Below, piece after piece: positions 34,632 through 37,530 of a DNA stretch of 37,530 bases. Under the pieces are notes generated by a model. The model was given only the letters and a program-made list of their open reading frames with translations, was not told the DNA's origin and searched no databases. This DNA is from Prochlorococcus sp. AG-455-E15 (GTDB taxonomy: Bacteria; Cyanobacteriota; Cyanobacteriia; PCC-6307; Cyanobiaceae). Every line of letters starts with the position of its first letter. Position 1 is the first letter of the stretch. A program made the translations under genes and the position numbers. The stretch is from positions 1-37,530 of the forward strand of contig QCQS01000002.1 of NCBI GenBank assembly GCA_003212115.1, written 5' to 3'.

Positions 34632-35570
34632 GTGAATATCACCTTCTTAGGAACAAGCTCAGGAGTCCCATCCTTAACGAGAAATGTTTCCTCACTAGCA
34701 CTTAAATTATCACAGTCATCAGAAGTTTGGCTTTTTGATTGTGGAGAGGGAACGCAACATCAAATAATGAAAAGCAATATTAAATCTTCACAAATCAAGA
34801 AAATATTTATTACACATATGCATGGTGATCATATTTATGGTTTGCCTGGACTTTTGGCTACCTTAGGTTTATCAGGTAATAGTAAAGGTATTGAAATTTA
34901 TGGTCCTTCAGAATTGCGAAATTTTATAAATTCAGCACTTAAAAGTAGTTTTTGCAAATTATCATTTCCATTGCATTTTGTGGAAGTTGAAAATTTTGCT
35001 TCAGAAAATAAAATTCTATTTGAAAACAACAAAATAAAAGTGAATTGCGCCTGCCTCAAACATAAAATACCTGCTTATGGTTATAGAGTGAGTGAAAAAG
35101 ATAAGCCAGGTATATTTGATATCAAAAAAGCAGAATCTCTAAAAATAGCACCTGGACCAATTTATTCAGAACTGCAACAAGGTAAAAAAGTCGTATTAGC
35201 GGATGGAAGGTCATTTGATGGAAAAGAATTCTGTGGACCTCCTAGGGAGGGAGAAAGTTTTGTTTATTGCACAGATACAGTCTTTAGCGAATCGGCTGTT
35301 TCACTATCTAAAAATGCCGATTTACTCGTACATGAATCAACATTTTCTCAGGAGGATGAGAGCATGGCCTATGAAAAATTACATTCCACAACAATCATGG
35401 CTGCCAAAACAGCATTACTATCTAATACAAAAAAGTTAATTATTACTCATTTAAGTCCAAGATACACTTATAAAAATTCAATTACGCCAACTGATTTGCT
35501 TAACGAGGCGCAAAAAGTTTTCCCAAATACTCACCTCGCCAAAGATTTTCTAACTGCAGAAATAAAATAA
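34632..35570 (+). CDS. rnz: Ribonuclease Z
   Basis: 312 residues from GTG 34632. A metallo-beta-lactamase fold that cuts the 3' trailer of tRNA precursors. GTSSGVPSLTRN opens the protein, the metal-binding HMHGDH is at 62-67, and LVHESTF and ITHLSPRY are the later family blocks. Relevant here because tRNA genes such as tRNA-Gly in this window lack an encoded CCA. It is divergent from the SpoIID-like gene across about 73 bases. Confidence 0.96.
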   Translation: MNITFLGTSSGVPSLTRNVSSLALKLSQSSEVWLFDCGEGTQHQIMKSNIKSSQIKKIFITHMHGDHIYGLPGLLATLGLSGNSKGIEIYGPSELRNFINSALKSSFCKLSFPLHFVEVENFASENKILFENNKIKVNCACLKHKIPAYGYRVSEKDKPGIFDIKKAESLKIAPGPIYSELQQGKKVVLADGRSFDGKEFCGPPREGESFVYCTDTVFSESAVSLSKNADLLVHESTFSQEDESMAYEKLHSTTIMAAKTALLSNTKKLIITHLSPRYTYKNSITPTDLLNEAQKVFPNTHLAKDFLTAEIK

Positions 35571-35645
35571 ACTGCAACAGTTCGTTAGCAGGAGCGTTGT
35601 AAGTGGCCAACCCATGAAATAATAGTCTTAGGTTTTTCTTTATTG

Positions 35646-36206
35646 ATGTCGATCGAAATGGTCTCTATTTTTTCATCACTACATAAGTCTTTTAAAAGAC
35701 TATTTATTTTTCTTCCATTAATTATTGGTTTACTTATTAATCCAATCTCTGCAAACGCACTCTATCCTAGCGATCCTTCATCAGTTGACGTTCTAAAAGA
35801 TGATCTTCACGGTGCCGACCTTCATAATACTGAATATGTTAAATATGATTTATCTAATCAAGATTTAGGAGAAGCTAATCTTCAAGGTGCATATATGAGT
35901 GTAACTACTGCAAAAAACTCTAGTTTTAAAGGAGCAAATATGACAGACCTCATTGCATATGCAACACGCTTTGATAATGCTGACTTTACAGATGCAAATC
36001 TTACTAATGGTGAACTAATGAAAAGTGTTTTTGATGGTGCAATTATTGATGGAGCAGACTTTACTGATGCAAATCTCGATCTTTCTCAGAGAAAATCATT
36101 ATGTGAAAGAGCTAGTGGAACTAACTCACAAACTGGAGTCAATACAATTGATAGTCTTGAATGCACCGGCCTAAAAGGTTACATGCCTCCAAAGCCAAAA
36201 GCATAA
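35646..36206 (+). CDS. Exported pentapeptide-repeat protein
   Basis: 186 residues from ATG 35646 (a TTG just before would add one residue). A signal peptide at about 15-42 ends in SANA. The rest has pentapeptide repeats of the A(D/N)LXX type, for example HGADLHNTEY, GEANLQGAY, KGANMTDLI, DNADFTDANLTNGE and DGADFTDANL, which would fold as a right-handed beta helix. A C-terminal Cys pair and a proline-lysine tail follow. Export to the thylakoid lumen or periplasm is likely, function unknown. It has a strong terminator directly downstream. Confidence 0.88.
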   Translation: MSIEMVSIFSSLHKSFKRLFIFLPLIIGLLINPISANALYPSDPSSVDVLKDDLHGADLHNTEYVKYDLSNQDLGEANLQGAYMSVTTAKNSSFKGANMTDLIAYATRFDNADFTDANLTNGELMKSVFDGAIIDGADFTDANLDLSQRKSLCERASGTNSQTGVNTIDSLECTGLKGYMPPKPKA

Positions 36207-36215
36207 AAGTTAAAG

Positions 36216-36584
36216 CTAACTAACTTCAGAAGGCAAGATATTACCAGGCTCTTTCGAGCCTGGTTTTTTGCTATACCACCATTCTTGTATATCAGAAGAA
36301 AATTTCTTTGAAAAAAGAGTTATAACTGTATCAACAGGTTTTGATCCAGGCTCCAAAATTTGCACTGCGTAAGACGGGCATTTTCTTGAAGCCATATCAG
36401 CAACGAACCTAGACCCTATTCTTCTCCAACTAGGCTCCTTACTTCTCCAAGCAAGCCTTGAGCAGGGCCAAGGTAACTCTTCCCTATCATAGAGCCTGCA
36501 ACATGGTCCAATTACCTTATAACTGTACTGACCTCCATAACTTGACCGAATACTACCATTCTTAAAAAATTCAAATTTATCCAT
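36216..36584 (-). CDS. Uncharacterised protein rich in Trp, Cys and Arg
   Basis: 122 residues from the ATG complementary to 36582-36584; a GTG at 36599 would lie inside the petF terminator and is rejected. No family recognised. The middle carries GPCCRLYDREELPWPCSRL and PSWRRIGSRF, then RKCPSYAV; four cysteines (two adjacent) and several tryptophans could bind a metal or nucleic acid. No membrane segment. It follows petF on the same strand, separated by that terminator. The codon pattern and defined cysteine spacing support a real product. Confidence 0.65.
   Translation of the reverse strand: MDKFEFFKNGSIRSSYGGQYSYKVIGPCCRLYDREELPWPCSRLAWRSKEPSWRRIGSRFVADMASRKCPSYAVQILEPGSKPVDTVITLFSKKFSSDIQEWWYSKKPGSKEPGNILPSEVS
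36244..36269 (+). terminator. Rho-independent terminator of the pentapeptide-repeat gene
   Basis: Perfect 8-bp stem CCAGGCTC/GAGCCTGG (36244-36251 and 36256-36263) with a 4-base loop, followed by six T (36264-36269). It lies 38 bases after the pentapeptide-repeat stop and points in the + direction. It is inside the 3' coding end of the convergent gene. Confidence 0.9.
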
Positions 36585-36587
36585 TAC

Positions 36588-36615
36588 AAAAAATGCCACC
36601 TTTATAGAGGGTGGC
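36588..36615 (-). terminator. Rho-independent terminator of petF
   Basis: Read on the minus strand, GCCACC and GGTGGC (plus-strand arms 36610-36615 and 36595-36600) form a 6-bp stem with a 9-base loop, followed by one A and a run of six T (complement of 36588-36593). It lies about 45 bases after the petF stop and ends four bases before the ATG of the next minus-strand gene. Confidence 0.85.
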
Positions 36616-36660
36616 AGAGAAATAATAAATAATCAACTTAGAAACGCTAAATTTTTATAA

Positions 36661-36960
36661 TTAGTACAATTCTTCTTCAGCGTGAGTTGTAATTGTTACA
36701 TCAGATGTTGGATAAGCAACGCAAGTAAGAACAAAACCTGCTTCGAGTTGATCGTCATCTAAGAAACTTTGATCTGATTGATCTACACTACCTGAAGTAA
36801 CTTTTCCAGCACATGTTGAACATGCACCAGCTCTGCAGGAATAAGGAAGGTCGATACCTTGTTCTTCAGCCGCATCGAGGATGTATTGGTCATCAGGTAC
36901 TTCAATAGTTGAATTGAGACCTTCACCTTCGCTGATGAGAGTAACTTTGTAAGAAGCCAT
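36661..36960 (-). CDS. petF: Plant-type [2Fe-2S] ferredoxin
   Basis: 99 residues. The [2Fe-2S] ligands are Cys42, Cys47, Cys50 (SCRAGACSTC) and Cys80 (LTCVAYP). LPYSCRAGACSTC is the plant-type signature. The acidic surface and C-terminal EEELY match PetF, which takes electrons from photosystem I to FNR and other enzymes. Less AT-rich codons and its own terminator fit high expression. The ATG is at 36958-36960. Confidence 0.97.
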   Translation of the reverse strand: MASYKVTLISEGEGLNSTIEVPDDQYILDAAEEQGIDLPYSCRAGACSTCAGKVTSGSVDQSDQSFLDDDQLEAGFVLTCVAYPTSDVTITTHAEEELY

Positions 36961-37094
36961 TTAAATAAAAAATTGTTGGTAATTAATACCTATCAAATAC
37001 ATTTTTAACATCGATTAGGTCGATATGTGAGATTTTGAAGTAAAAAATGACACAATAAAATGTATGAAAGAGTATCTATAAGAAAAACTTATAC

Positions 37095-37530
37095 TTAGGT
37101 TGAATTGCTGGCTTTTTGCGCAGAAATGCATGCCCAATCTTTTCTAGTTGATACATCCAATAATTTCAAGTCATGCTGAATTAATATTTTTATAATTTCA
37201 TCCTTTTGTGAATTCAGAATTCCACTGAAAATGACTTCCCCATTGTTTCTCAAGCACTTATAGATATTTGGAATCATTCCTTTTATTACTTCAGCAAGAA
37301 TATTGCATAAAACAAAATCAAATTGTTCGAGTTGATTTTTTAAAATTACCTCATTAAAAGATCCCAAATATGTATTTAATTTGTTTAAATTACCGAAATT
37401 TAGTTGGAAATTAGATTTTGTTGAATTTATAGCTAAATAATCATTATCCACGGCACAAACCTCTTTAGCACCAAGTAATCTTGCGGCGACACTCAAAATC
37501 CCGCTACCGCTCCCAATATCTAATACCTTT
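37095..37530 (-). CDS. prmA: Ribosomal protein L11 methyltransferase PrmA, partial
   Basis: About 145 C-terminal residues; the N-terminal half lies beyond the right edge, so the Met at 37496 is internal. The frame opens at the edge with VLDIGSGSGILSVAA (SAM motif I), then AKEVCAVDNDYLAINSTKSN, and the block FDVLCNI-like FVLCNILAEVI matches the PrmA catalytic N-[IL]-[LV] region. PrmA trimethylates ribosomal protein L11. The gap to petF is about 134 bases. Confidence 0.9.
   Translation of the reverse strand, partial: KVLDIGSGSGILSVAARLLGAKEVCAVDNDYLAINSTKSNFQLNFGNLNKLNTYLGSFNEVILKNQLEQFDFVLCNILAEVIKGMIPNIYKCLRNNGEVIFSGILNSQKDEIIKILIQHDLKLLDVSTRKDWACISAQKASNST

Noticed and set aside
36585..36599. 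GTG start for the Trp/Cys/Arg-rich protein
   Set aside because: It would place coding sequence within the petF terminator hairpin and T-run; the ATG at 36584 avoids this.
1..37530. CRISPR arrays, insertion sequences, prophage, integrase or attachment sites
   Set aside because: No direct-repeat arrays, transposase, integrase or phage proteins were seen on either strand; the single tRNA shows no adjacent repeat or integrase.

Overview
The window is an AT-rich, densely packed chromosomal segment from a marine picocyanobacterium, almost certainly Prochlorococcus and most like the low-GC clades. The pointers are very low GC, intergenic gaps of a few bases, a high-light-inducible (Hli) protein, a ClpR/ClpP3 pair, cyanobacteria-only families (DUF1825, DUF3119, DUF3086), NblS, and kaiB/kaiC with no kaiA between kaiB and rplU. 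I see no insertion sequence, prophage, integrase or CRISPR array. Both ends cut genes: hemW-like on the left and prmA on the right.

Layout. 1-5.5 kb: partial hemW (-), then a PIN-TRAM membrane protein, clpR, clpP3, ilvC, cobD, an hli gene and a small membrane protein, all on +. 5.5-6.9 kb: three small uncharacterised genes and an HU gene with a clear terminator, all on -. 6.9-7.5 kb: the only large non-coding stretch. 7.5-14 kb: a GlgX-type debranching enzyme, tRNA-Gly(TCC) on -, a GPH-type sugar transporter, then mlaE, DUF3119, DUF3086 and plsY. 13.9-16.2 kb: pyrF, tyrS and DUF1825 on -. 16.3-18.5 kb: a GIY-YIG-like protein and pepA on +. 18.5-25.3 kb: on -, in transcription order, purC, bamA, lpxC, fabZ, lpxA, lpxB and msrA, an envelope operon. 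25.5-31.6 kb: purD, nblS (+), kaiC, kaiB (-), rplU, rpmA (+). 31.6-37.5 kb: a methyltransferase, truB, a SpoIID-like protein, RNase Z, a pentapeptide-repeat protein, an unknown small protein, ferredoxin petF and partial prmA.

How the genes fit together. The lpx/fabZ/bamA block makes the lipid A core and inserts outer-membrane proteins. mlaE with DUF3119, DUF3086 and plsY looks like a lipid transport and phospholipid synthesis unit. glgX and the transporter suggest glycogen and sugar handling. NblS and KaiBC put light/stress signalling next to a reduced clock.

Two genes, bamA and nblS, are each broken by one extra base in a homopolymer. The reading frame continues perfectly on the other side in both, so sequencing or assembly error is the simplest explanation. 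I did not find a convincing undescribed multi-gene system. The better leads are the hli-coupled membrane protein, the mlaE-DUF3119-DUF3086-plsY unit and the divergent GIY-YIG protein.
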